Assembly (NCBI GenBank): GCA_937873655.1 | Contig: CALMYQ010000169.1 | Location: 1 to 36,462 of the forward strand | Origin: an uncultured Lewinella sp. | Lineage (GTDB): Bacteria; Bacteroidota; Bacteroidia; Chitinophagales; Saprospiraceae | Reading direction: 5' to 3' | DNA: 36,462 nt | Shown: piece after piece, positions 23,646 to 30,879 of the stretch | Layout of the letters: each line of letters begins with the position of its first letter | Numbering within the stretch: position 1 is the first letter of the stretch | The notes under the pieces: generated by a model | Seen by the model: the letters and a program-made list of their open reading frames with translations, nothing else | Databases searched by the model: none | Told to the model about the DNA's origin: nothing | Translations under genes and position numbers: made by a program

Positions 23646-24212
23646 GTGGGCGCGGAGTCTGAAAAAAAAGTACTTGATCCTTATCGCTTTACGGTGGAAG
23701 AATACCATCGAATGGCTGATGCCGGAATATTTTCCGGAAATGAACGCGTAGAATTACTCAATGGTGAAATTATTTGCATGAGCCCTATCAACAGCCCGCA
23801 TGCCGCCTGTGTAGATTGCTTAACAGAATGGTTTATCCTGTATTTTCATAAAAAAGCAATCATCCGGGTGCAGAATCCGATTCGTTTGGATGTGTATTCC
23901 GAGCCTGAGCCGGACCTGGTAGTTGCCGGTTTAAAACCCGATAAATACAAGTCGGGGCATCCTGTTCCGAATGAGGTCATGCTGGTTATTGAAGTGGCGG
24001 ACTCATCGCTTGATAAGGATCGTTCCGTTAAACTTCCCAAATATTCCTACGTAGGGATTGCTGAAGCCTGGTTGATAAATTTGGAACGACAGGAAGTCGA
24101 AGTCCATACTCAACCAGCAGAAACGGGCTATTCAAAATTAAAGGTTTTCCGAATTGGACAAGTCATCGAGACGAGCCTGGTTGCAGGTTTGCCGGTAGAA
24201 GACATTTTTTAG
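23646..24212 (+). CDS. Uma2 family (DUF820) putative restriction-like endonuclease
   Basis: A 188-residue protein with the Uma2/DUF820 plan: a YHRMADAGIFSGNERVELLN start (YxxMxxxGxxxxxxRxELixG), PINSPHAA, IRVQNPIRLDVYSEPEPDLV with D90, VMLVIEVADSSLDKDRSVKL with E116 and K129, and YSYVGIAEAWLINL. These match a PD-(D/E)XK nuclease core. Family members are often expanded in cyanobacteria and Saprospiria; activity and target are not established. The start is a GTG at 23646; no ATG fits the conserved N-terminus. The base composition is a little more AT-rich than neighbours. The class V aminotransferase begins 19 bases after it, so they may share a transcript. Confidence 0.88.
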   Translation: MGAESEKKVLDPYRFTVEEYHRMADAGIFSGNERVELLNGEIICMSPINSPHAACVDCLTEWFILYFHKKAIIRVQNPIRLDVYSEPEPDLVVAGLKPDKYKSGHPVPNEVMLVIEVADSSLDKDRSVKLPKYSYVGIAEAWLINLERQEVEVHTQPAETGYSKLKVFRIGQVIETSLVAGLPVEDIF

Positions 24213-24231
24213 CTTTTCACTCTTATTAAAT

Positions 24232-25437
24232 ATGGTCGAAGAAAATCCAGCGTCCCTCCGTCAGTGGCGGGAGGACACACCCGGTATTGAAAAACAGATC
24301 CACCTGAACAACGCCGGATCCGCTCTGCCGCCCAGGCAGGTTTTGAAAGCAGCGGTTGACTATCTGGTGGAAGAAGCAGAGCGCGGCGGGTACGAAACAG
24401 CCGCCGCCCGGCAATCCGGGATCAACGGAATGTACGAGGCTTTGGGCCGGATGTTGAACACAGACCCCGGGCAAATCGCCTGGATGTCGAGCGCAACGGA
24501 CGGTTATAACAGGGCGCTGACGTCCATCCGTTGGAAGGCAGGCGATGTCATCCTGACCACCATCAATGACTACGTCTCCAACCAGATCGCTTTCATGCAG
24601 CTGCGCGAACGATTCAGGGTACAGGTCATCCGGGCGGAAGATGATCCCAAAGGGGGCGTTTCTGTGGACTCCATGGCGGAATTGATCCGGAAACATGGAC
24701 CCAAACTCGTGGCCGTAACCCATATTCCCACCAATTCGGGGCTGATACAACCGGTAGAGGCCATCGGCGAACTTTGCGCAAACCAGGAGGTCCTTTACCT
24801 GGTGGACGCCTGTCAGTCGGCCGGCCAATTGCCGATCGACATCCGGAAGATCCGTTGCGATTTTCTGAGCGCTACGTTCCGGAAGTTCATGCGCGGCCCC
24901 CGAGGCGGCGGATTTTTGTACGTTTCGCCGAAGGTGCTGGAATCCGGAATGGCCCCGCTGGTCCTGGATCTGCACAGCGCTGTGTGGACGGAGCCGGACG
25001 GCTACCGGATGCAGGATGATGCCAAACGATTTGAGCTCTGGGAAAAACCATATGCCCTCATGGTGAGCGCCAAAGCCGCAGTGGAATACGCGCTGGAAAT
25101 CGGCCTGCCGACGATCGAAAAGCGGGTTAAAGGCCTCGCTGAATATGCGAGAACGAAGCTGGCAGAAATTCCAGGGTTGCAATCACTGGATAAGGGCGCT
25201 GAACTGGGCGGTATTGTCACTTTTACCTTTCCCGGCAAACATTTCGGCGAGCTGAAAAACCATTTGGCGGGCAAGGGAATTAACCTGTCCTTCGCGCCGA
25301 AATTTGTAGCGGTCATCGACCTGGAAAACAAAGGGGCCGAATGGGTGGGGAGGCTCTCGCCGCATTATTACAATACCCGGGAGGAAGTAGACGCCGCAGT
25401 GGAAGCGATCAGGGCATGGGCAATTCATTCGAGGTAA
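24232..25437 (+). CDS. Aminotransferase class V-fold PLP enzyme
   Basis: A 401-residue PLP-dependent enzyme of the class V (cysteine desulfurase/isopenicillin-N epimerase-like) fold. Seen: LNNAGSALPPRQVL near the N-terminus, VTHIPTNSGLIQPV, LVDACQSAGQLPIDI with the PLP-contacting Asp, and SATFRKFMRGPRGGGFLYVS, in which K218 is the expected Schiff-base lysine (usual pattern S.HKw..GP.G.GflY). The usual His before the lysine is Arg here. There is no typical cysteine-desulfurase active-site Cys loop, so it is more likely a desulfurase-fold lyase, epimerase or aminotransferase of unknown substrate. It lies 19 bases after the Uma2 gene; a functional link is not implied. Confidence 0.9.
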   Translation: MVEENPASLRQWREDTPGIEKQIHLNNAGSALPPRQVLKAAVDYLVEEAERGGYETAAARQSGINGMYEALGRMLNTDPGQIAWMSSATDGYNRALTSIRWKAGDVILTTINDYVSNQIAFMQLRERFRVQVIRAEDDPKGGVSVDSMAELIRKHGPKLVAVTHIPTNSGLIQPVEAIGELCANQEVLYLVDACQSAGQLPIDIRKIRCDFLSATFRKFMRGPRGGGFLYVSPKVLESGMAPLVLDLHSAVWTEPDGYRMQDDAKRFELWEKPYALMVSAKAAVEYALEIGLPTIEKRVKGLAEYARTKLAEIPGLQSLDKGAELGGIVTFTFPGKHFGELKNHLAGKGINLSFAPKFVAVIDLENKGAEWVGRLSPHYYNTREEVDAAVEAIRAWAIHSR

Positions 25438-25595
25438 TCAGTTCAAATATTCAAATGGGTTTTCACAATAAAAAACATTTACTTGTAAAGAATAAATTAT
25501 TGTTTATCAAGAGATTTTTAAGGATGGTTAAAAAAACGGAATCCAAAAATTAGAAGCTTGTTTTCAGGTTTAATTGGAAACAAACCTGTCAAGCT

Positions 25596-26219
25596 ATGAA
25601 AAAAACATCTTTTAAATCGGTCTCCTTAATCCTATTGACGGCCATTCAAATTTCCCTTTACAGCCAGTCCGGTTTCGGCGTTTCTGCCGGCGTAAATTAC
25701 AGCACCCTTGAAGATGTCGAAAGCATTTTGCTGGATGTGGGCCTGGAGGCCGCACCGGTTGCCGGTCTATATTATACAATAGATTGCGGCAGATTATGGA
25801 ATATTCTGAACGAGTTTCAGTATTCGGCCAAGGGTTTTTCCACTTTGGCCTCTGACGGTTCCAGGATGAGGACCCGGAATTTTTACCTGGATCTGATGCC
25901 GCAAATCGAATTCAGGCCTGCAAAAATTGTAAGCATATCAGCCGGTGTAAACCTGGGGTACAATATCGGTGAACGGTCCAAACAGGCCATGAAAAAATGG
26001 GATGAACCATTCATCGAAGTGAGTGACACTCTTGATTTCGGCGGATTATTAGGGCTGCGTTTTTACCTCGGGCGTGTGAGTTGGAATCTTATCTATAATC
26101 ATGGACTGGTGAATAGAAACGGCCTGGAATTTACCGATTTCAACGGCGCCCCTATTCCCAAACCAGCCTTGTATACCCGCAACATTCAACTGACGGCCGG
26201 TTACCGGATCTTTAACTGA
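25596..26219 (+). CDS. PorT-like outer-membrane beta-barrel protein
   Basis: A 207-residue protein with a signal peptide (about residues 1-23, ending SLYSQS). The rest is an eight- or more-stranded barrel with alternating strands (GFGVSAGVNYST, FLD-type turns, NIQLTAGYRIFN at the C-terminus). It fits the PorT/OmpA-like outer-membrane protein class used by many Bacteroidetes. A 7-bp stem with a 10-base loop (caggttt / aaacctg) lies 25566-25589, close upstream of the ATG. Monocistronic. No specific role can be given. Confidence 0.8.
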   Translation: MKKTSFKSVSLILLTAIQISLYSQSGFGVSAGVNYSTLEDVESILLDVGLEAAPVAGLYYTIDCGRLWNILNEFQYSAKGFSTLASDGSRMRTRNFYLDLMPQIEFRPAKIVSISAGVNLGYNIGERSKQAMKKWDEPFIEVSDTLDFGGLLGLRFYLGRVSWNLIYNHGLVNRNGLEFTDFNGAPIPKPALYTRNIQLTAGYRIFN

Positions 26220-26336
26220 GCTGTTTTCAGGAATCTATTTCAAATTACCAAATCGTTCAACTGGAGCCAGCAACTAAATGTGGGATACCGGCTGACGGGC
26301 CGTTGAACCGGTAGCCTTGCAAAAGGGTGGACGGAG

Positions 26337-26888
26337 TTATTTCCCGTTCACCCTTCTGCCGCCGGCAGTCCTGGAGGAATTTTCCACCTTATTGATCTTT
26401 TTCAGGTCGACCATCAGGCTGGAGAAGGCGCTTCCGGAATTCACCGACCATTTGCGGCCGTCGTACGTGACGGTGCCGTCGCGGCGGTTCCAGTCGGATG
26501 CCAGCAACGAGTAACGGTCACCGGCTTTGGGGTTGGGGCCGAAGATGAGGTAACGCTCGTCGGCGTTGGATTCAAACCCGATGGCAAACCGGTTTTGTTT
26601 GGGTTTGAACAGCAGAACGCCCGGGGTTCCGCGGCGGATGACCACCTGTTCAACCTTGCGGCCGTCGATGATCTTGATCTCGCCGGAAATGATCTCGGAG
26701 GATCCGCCGGTCAATTGACGGGTGAGTACGACATCGTCAGAGAGATAAAACTGGATCCGCTCCAATTCGTTGTCGCTCCATTGGTACTGATCATAAAGAT
26801 TTTGAGTAAATGGTCGTAAATTGGGGCCACAAGAGGCAGCAGTGATCAGGACCAGGAACAGCGCGATGTATTTCATTGTGTTTTTCAT
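26337..26888 (-). CDS. Lipoprotein of unknown function
   Basis: A 183-residue lipoprotein with signal MKNTMKYIALFLVLITAASC; the C of ITAASC is the lipidation site (about residue 20). The mature part is a beta-rich domain with DVVLTRQLTGGSSEIISGEI and RRGTPGVLLF, and it ends in a basic tail (GGRRVNGK). No family is recognised. It begins at the ATG at 26888, 27 bases after an excellent Bacteroidetes promoter on this strand; an in-frame ATG at 26876 is also possible, and a TTG at 26945 would put 19 non-signal residues first. Confidence 0.82.
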   Translation of the reverse strand: MKNTMKYIALFLVLITAASCGPNLRPFTQNLYDQYQWSDNELERIQFYLSDDVVLTRQLTGGSSEIISGEIKIIDGRKVEQVVIRRGTPGVLLFKPKQNRFAIGFESNADERYLIFGPNPKAGDRYSLLASDWNRRDGTVTYDGRKWSVNSGSAFSSLMVDLKKINKVENSSRTAGGRRVNGK

Positions 26889-26914
26889 GTTTATGTGCCG
26901 AATTTTCTTTTCCC

Positions 26915-26946
26915 CAAAATTAAAATGGAGTACGTTCCGTTGCAAA
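26915..26946 (-). promoter_or_regulatory. Bacteroidetes promoter for the lipoprotein gene
   Basis: Reverse-strand TTTG (forward 26943-26946), then 20 bases, then TAATTTTG (forward 26915-26922). This is a close fit to TTTG-N19-21-TAnnTTTG and lies 27 bases before the ATG at 26888. It is the best promoter match in the window. Confidence 0.6.
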
Positions 26947-26996
26947 AATTTTAAGAAACTTTAACCTGGATCTTAACGCAATTTAACGCAGGAGGC

Positions 26997-27004
26997 TATC
27001 TTTG
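26997..27004 (+). promoter_or_regulatory. Possible -7 promoter box (TATCTTTG) of the SDR gene
   Basis: TATCTTTG fits TAnnTTTG and lies 36 bases before the ATG at 27041. The -33 region has no TTTG. It diverges from the promoter at 26915-26946. Confidence 0.45.
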
Positions 27005-27040
27005 CTTTTTGATTACCATGAGAAACCTTCAAATCTGAGC

Positions 27041-27745
27041 ATGATTGTAATGATAACCGGGGCCAGCCGCGGGATCGGTTTCGATACGGCTCTTTCGCTG
27101 GCAGCCTCACCTGACAATACGATCCTCGCCCTCAGCCGGGACGCCAAAAAACTGTGCGCACTGGCCGCAAGGGCGAAAGAAATGCACGGTCACGATAATA
27201 TACGCACCCTGCCTTTTGATATTACCCAGCCGGATGAATCGGCCTTTACCGACCTGATCGACCAGGCCGGCGGATTGGATGTGCTCATCAACAACGCCGG
27301 CTATCTGGTGAATAAGCCGTTTGAGGATATGGAACCGGAGGACTGGCAAATGGCCTATGAGTCGAACGTGCTGGGGCCCGCCTGGCTGATCAAACTTTCG
27401 CTGCCCTATTTGCGCCAAAGCAAGTCTCCGCATGTGCTCAATATCGGGAGCATGGGCGGTTTTCAAGGCAGCAGCAAATTCCCGGGCCTGTCCGTTTACA
27501 GCTCCTCAAAGGCCGCTATCGCCAACCTCACCGAATGCCTGGCCGAAGAGTACAAGGCAGACGGCATTGTCTTCAATTGCCTGTCGCTGGGTTCCGTACA
27601 GACCGAGATGCTGGCGGAAGCGTTCCCGGGCTATAAAGCGCCACTGACCAGCGAGGAAATGGGTGGATTCATTTCCTGGTTTGCGCGCGAAGGGCGGCGG
27701 TTCTTCAATGGGAAGATCCTGCCGGTTTCGGTTTCGACGCCGTAG
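27041..27745 (+). CDS. Short-chain dehydrogenase/reductase
   Basis: A 234-residue classical SDR with Rossmann fold. Seen: the cofactor motif TGASRGIG (6-13), NNAG (84-87) and the catalytic set S137 (in NIGSMGGF), Y153 and K157 (YSSSK). The Arg and Ser in TGASRGIG fit either NAD or NADP binding. The length is that of a normal SDR; nothing obvious is truncated. The substrate is unknown. The ATG at 27041 is preferred over a TTG at 27002, which lies inside the -7 promoter box. Confidence 0.93.
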   Translation: MIVMITGASRGIGFDTALSLAASPDNTILALSRDAKKLCALAARAKEMHGHDNIRTLPFDITQPDESAFTDLIDQAGGLDVLINNAGYLVNKPFEDMEPEDWQMAYESNVLGPAWLIKLSLPYLRQSKSPHVLNIGSMGGFQGSSKFPGLSVYSSSKAAIANLTECLAEEYKADGIVFNCLSLGSVQTEMLAEAFPGYKAPLTSEEMGGFISWFAREGRRFFNGKILPVSVSTP

Positions 27746-27759
27746 GGGGTGAGTTAGTT

Positions 27760-27870
27760 GGCAGTTGGCAGTCTTCAGTCTTCAGTTGGCAGTTGGCAGT
27801 CTTCAGTTGGCAGTCCGCCTACCGGTCCCCCATGCGCAATAGCCGCTAGGGCGACGGAGCACCGGCAAGT
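27760..27870. repeat. cagttggcagtcttcag repeats plus hairpin element
   Basis: The 172-base convergent spacer 27746-27917 begins with direct repeats of cagttggcagtcttcag (27764-27814). These are followed by a copy of the hairpin element (27815-27870) whose other copy is at 23198-23253 (shared caatagccgct/catagccgct, gcgacg and caccggca). Here the stem ends are imperfect (cctaccggt / accggcaag). Confidence 0.8.
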
Positions 27871-27917
27871 CGGCAATCCGGAGGCGGCAGTTTTCCGGGG
27901 TGACGCGGGGGTAGGCG

Positions 27918-29003
27918 CTAATGGAAGAGATAAGCCCAGATGTCATTTCTAAGCCGGCAATGCCATTGTGGTGCAAAATCATCCGGATAATATTTACGGA
28001 CTAGGATATGGGATGAAGCATTCCCAGTTTCTTGCTTAATGATTCGTTCCAGGTTTCGCACCTTTTGCCGCATCAGCTTTTTATTATTGTCTTTTACCAG
28101 GATAACCAATAAATACGATCCGGGGAGTTGTTGAAAAGCAATTACCTTTTTTAAAGGCTCAGGGATAACATCTCCGTTTGAGGCTTCATCTGGATTTTTG
28201 GGGTCAATCGGATTACCTGCCGCATCAAACCTGATCAAAGACAATTGGGTGCATAGCTCGTTAATTTTTTCTTCGAACGGCATTGCCAGAACCTGTGTGT
28301 TTGCCTGAGGCCAGTTATTATAAGCTGTTGTGTCGAGCTGTTCATCAATTTTAATGGAATCCCATTCTTTTGGAATTGCGCAATTGTCAACTGGAAGGAT
28401 AGCAGACACCGCATCGACCAGAATATTGCCGTTATAGGGCGGATCGTTTGTGTTCAGATATCTCGCTTCCAGAAAGATATAGTCATATTTCTGCTTTTTA
28501 GGCTTGAGGATGAAAGCGTATTCTGTCCAGTCTTTGTGATCAATTGGAGGAGAAGCCGCCAGCAGTTCCGCAGGGGAGCAAACATCAAGACCGCCCCAAA
28601 TCATTAACCGGACAGGGTGAATATAGTTATCCGGTTGGTTGGTGACCCGGCTAATGGAAGCATAAATTTCTGACTGAGCCAGCATCATCCTTATAACATA
28701 GCACTGATTTATTTCCAGTGGTACAGGCAATTTCTGGCCTATTTTTTCCCAGGTACCGTTGTCTCTGGTCACCATGCCCAGGTAAGTACTGCCTTGGTAA
28801 GCGGACTTTGTAACACCGAATGTGGGTTCAGGCTGGATATCAGGCGGCGTTTCACCGGCAAATCCGCAATCTCGCCAAAAAGCAGGTGTTTTGCCAGGAT
28901 AGGGCATCCCTTCAAATGACGGATTCAACAACCGGATCTCTTGTGAAAAGGCTGAAAGGCTGAGAAAAATAAGCATCAAAGCAGAAATCGTTCGCTGGAG
29001 CAT
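27918..29003 (-). CDS. Secreted hypothetical protein
   Basis: A 361-residue protein with a signal peptide (about residues 1-20, ending SAFSQ). The first 185 residues start with LLNPSFEGMP and look like a beta-sandwich domain (GSTYLGMVTRDNGTWEKIGQ, then FILKPKKQKYDYIFLEARYL), which resembles carbohydrate-binding-like modules in Bacteroidetes surface proteins. The C-terminal part (LLVILVKDNNKKLMRQKVRN, a basic helix, then ILVRKYYP) has no motif I know. No T9SS sorting domain is visible. The function is unknown. Confidence 0.78.
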   Translation of the reverse strand: MLQRTISALMLIFLSLSAFSQEIRLLNPSFEGMPYPGKTPAFWRDCGFAGETPPDIQPEPTFGVTKSAYQGSTYLGMVTRDNGTWEKIGQKLPVPLEINQCYVIRMMLAQSEIYASISRVTNQPDNYIHPVRLMIWGGLDVCSPAELLAASPPIDHKDWTEYAFILKPKKQKYDYIFLEARYLNTNDPPYNGNILVDAVSAILPVDNCAIPKEWDSIKIDEQLDTTAYNNWPQANTQVLAMPFEEKINELCTQLSLIRFDAAGNPIDPKNPDEASNGDVIPEPLKKVIAFQQLPGSYLLVILVKDNNKKLMRQKVRNLERIIKQETGNASSHILVRKYYPDDFAPQWHCRLRNDIWAYLFH

Positions 29004-29398
29004 GGGTTGAAAGTTTTAGTGGTGGAAAAATAGGGTTTTAATGGAATCGCAGGGTTGTTCAAGTCTCGGATTTTATAAAATATATTTAAAAATAAAATAT
29101 GAATATTCCTCGGACCTATAAGGGTGGGACCCACCCACCGGCCTGCCGACCTCGCCGCCGTCGCCGACCCTCCTGCATCCGCATGCCTCCCCCTCCCGAC
29201 CATTGGTGATCGGTGCAGAGGAAACTGGCTGTCCGGAGTGGCGGCGCCCCAAATTTTACCGGTAAAAACTGAATATGGAAATCCGACGATGATGACCCGA
29301 ATGGGCGCTGCGTCTTTGAATGGAAATAAAATTTACATCTTTGATCTCGCAAAGATATAAAATATGTTTTAATTTTAAAAATTTTATCCCAAAAAGTT
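29004..29398. other. Intergenic region: AT-rich flanks around a GC-rich block
   Basis: This 395-base spacer separates two reverse-strand genes. Very AT-rich ends (29070-29110, 29340-29398) flank a C-rich block (about 29117-29250) with no convincing ORF. Palindromes inside are gggtggg-a-cccaccc at about 29121-29136 and the perfect 14-mer ttttaccggtaaaa at 29254-29267. It may hold the leader of the downstream gene (start 29003). A short forward frame here (29124-29360) is not convincing. Confidence 0.55.
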
Positions 29399-30655
29399 TT
29401 AATTTTTATTTACGGTCATCCATTTCGCCCGGACCGGCTCTGCGTAATCCCGCCAAAGTTTTTCCAATAGGTCCGCATCCGGTTCACCCTCAAAGGCGAT
29501 GATCCGGTATTTCATCCGGTAGGTTTGCCCGGGATCGAGCGAATAAACCCCCAGCACCATCGGCGATACGCTGAAATAAGGCATATCCGGATGCACCCGG
29601 ATAGGCGTTGGGTGCCTGAAATTGTCCGGATGGTCCAACACGGCCAACCCCGCCCATTTTCCGTTGATCTTGCCGTAGACTGCTGTCCACCGCGGGCGGG
29701 AATGGTTGGCTTTTTCCCGGTCCCGGATCCCTTCGCTGGTCAGTACCAGCATGGGGTTGGTAAACCGGAGGGTGTCGGATTCGTTCCACTCCGCACTGCC
29801 GCGGATGCCCAGCCCGCCGTAGTGGTATTCATTGATCCTCAGCGGATAATTGCCGATGATGTTTTGCGTGGTCTGCAGGTCGGTGACGTAATAATCCGCC
29901 GGCTGGAAGGAGGCTACCTGCCATTCCTCCTTCAATACCGGCCCGAAATGATTGCTGCTGTGGATCTGGCGGGTTGTAAAGCCGGCAAAAACGGGGCCGG
30001 TTTCGGTTTTTTCCAGCTTTTCGAAGGCTACGGTCGCTTTCTGCAGGTGCTGGTTCCAGAAATCCGTAAAAGAATCCCGGTAGGTGGTATTGGTATAGGC
30101 AAAAAACAGGGCGTGCTGGTGCATATGCCCCAGCGGGAAACCGTCGGTCAGCGCCTGTCCGGCCGGATTGTACAACGGATCAATATAGCCGCTGCGCCGG
30201 TAAAAATCCGGGTTGCCGGAGGGCGGATGCTGCGTGCCCATATGATAAGTGAGCACATTTTTCTCATTTGCCGAAGCGATCAGGTCGCCGTCCCGGGATT
30301 CCACCTTGAAGCCCCCGGCTGCTTTTTTATCGGGTTTCACCAATCGATAGGTCCGCTTCTGACCATGCCCAAGCGGTTCGTCCAGTATGAAAAAGCCTTC
30401 CCCTTCCTCATTCCATTGCACGGGCGTCAAATGCCCGTTGTCCGGATGCTGCAGGGCCAGAAGGGCGTTGCGTTTTAACCCGGGTATTGCAGGAAGCCGT
30501 ACAATGGAATGATCCCGGCTGTACTTGCCGGCATCTATTTCGACCTGATTGCCGGTAATGAACCGGGATTCGATGCAAGCTGCCAGGAGGTTTGCAAGGA
30601 TGAATATCAGCATCAGGTTGGAAAAACGGGAAATGGACATGGAAGGCAGCGCCAT
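29399..30655 (-). CDS. PmoA-family (DUF6807) lipoprotein
   Basis: A 418-residue protein with a lipoprotein signal ending in LLAAC (Cys about residue 26). The middle carries the DUF6807 signature (HPPSGNPDFYRRSGYIDPLY, GFPLGHMHQHALFFAY), with several histidines that could bind a metal or substrate. The family is named PmoA after methane-oxygenase annotation, but members are usually of unknown function and occur with sugar or polysaccharide degradation genes in Bacteroidetes. The ATG at 30655 is chosen, with 30640 as an alternative; a TTG at 30685 would start inside the promoter box. It is divergent from the ABC permease. Confidence 0.88.
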   Translation of the reverse strand: MALPSMSISRFSNLMLIFILANLLAACIESRFITGNQVEIDAGKYSRDHSIVRLPAIPGLKRNALLALQHPDNGHLTPVQWNEEGEGFFILDEPLGHGQKRTYRLVKPDKKAAGGFKVESRDGDLIASANEKNVLTYHMGTQHPPSGNPDFYRRSGYIDPLYNPAGQALTDGFPLGHMHQHALFFAYTNTTYRDSFTDFWNQHLQKATVAFEKLEKTETGPVFAGFTTRQIHSSNHFGPVLKEEWQVASFQPADYYVTDLQTTQNIIGNYPLRINEYHYGGLGIRGSAEWNESDTLRFTNPMLVLTSEGIRDREKANHSRPRWTAVYGKINGKWAGLAVLDHPDNFRHPTPIRVHPDMPYFSVSPMVLGVYSLDPGQTYRMKYRIIAFEGEPDADLLEKLWRDYAEPVRAKWMTVNKN

Positions 30656-30682
30656 GGGCAATCGGTTTTGAGTTGATCCAAC

Positions 30683-30690
30683 CAAAGGTA
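30683..30690 (-). promoter_or_regulatory. Possible -7 promoter box (TACCTTTG) of the PmoA-family gene
   Basis: On the reverse strand TACCTTTG fits TAnnTTTG and lies 27 bases before the ATG at 30655. No TTTG is seen about 20 bases upstream. Confidence 0.4.
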
Positions 30691-30879
30691 ATCAAATCCG
30701 CTATCTCTGGAGGGCCGTTACCGGGAATCGCTGATGGAAGGATATAATTCACCAAAAATGTCCTATATTTAGGAGCGGAAAAACCGCGATTGTTCGCCCG
30801 ATTTGTAAATGAAACCGGCTTTCAATTGCCGAAAGCCGCCATTTGACTATTGGGCATTATAAACATAATCATATCCACA

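Noticed and set aside
29124..29360. 78-aa forward ORF and overlapping reverse ORFs in the 29.0-29.4 kb spacer
   Set aside because: They are low-complexity Pro/Arg-rich or repetitive peptides with no support. Treated as an intergenic block of unusual composition.
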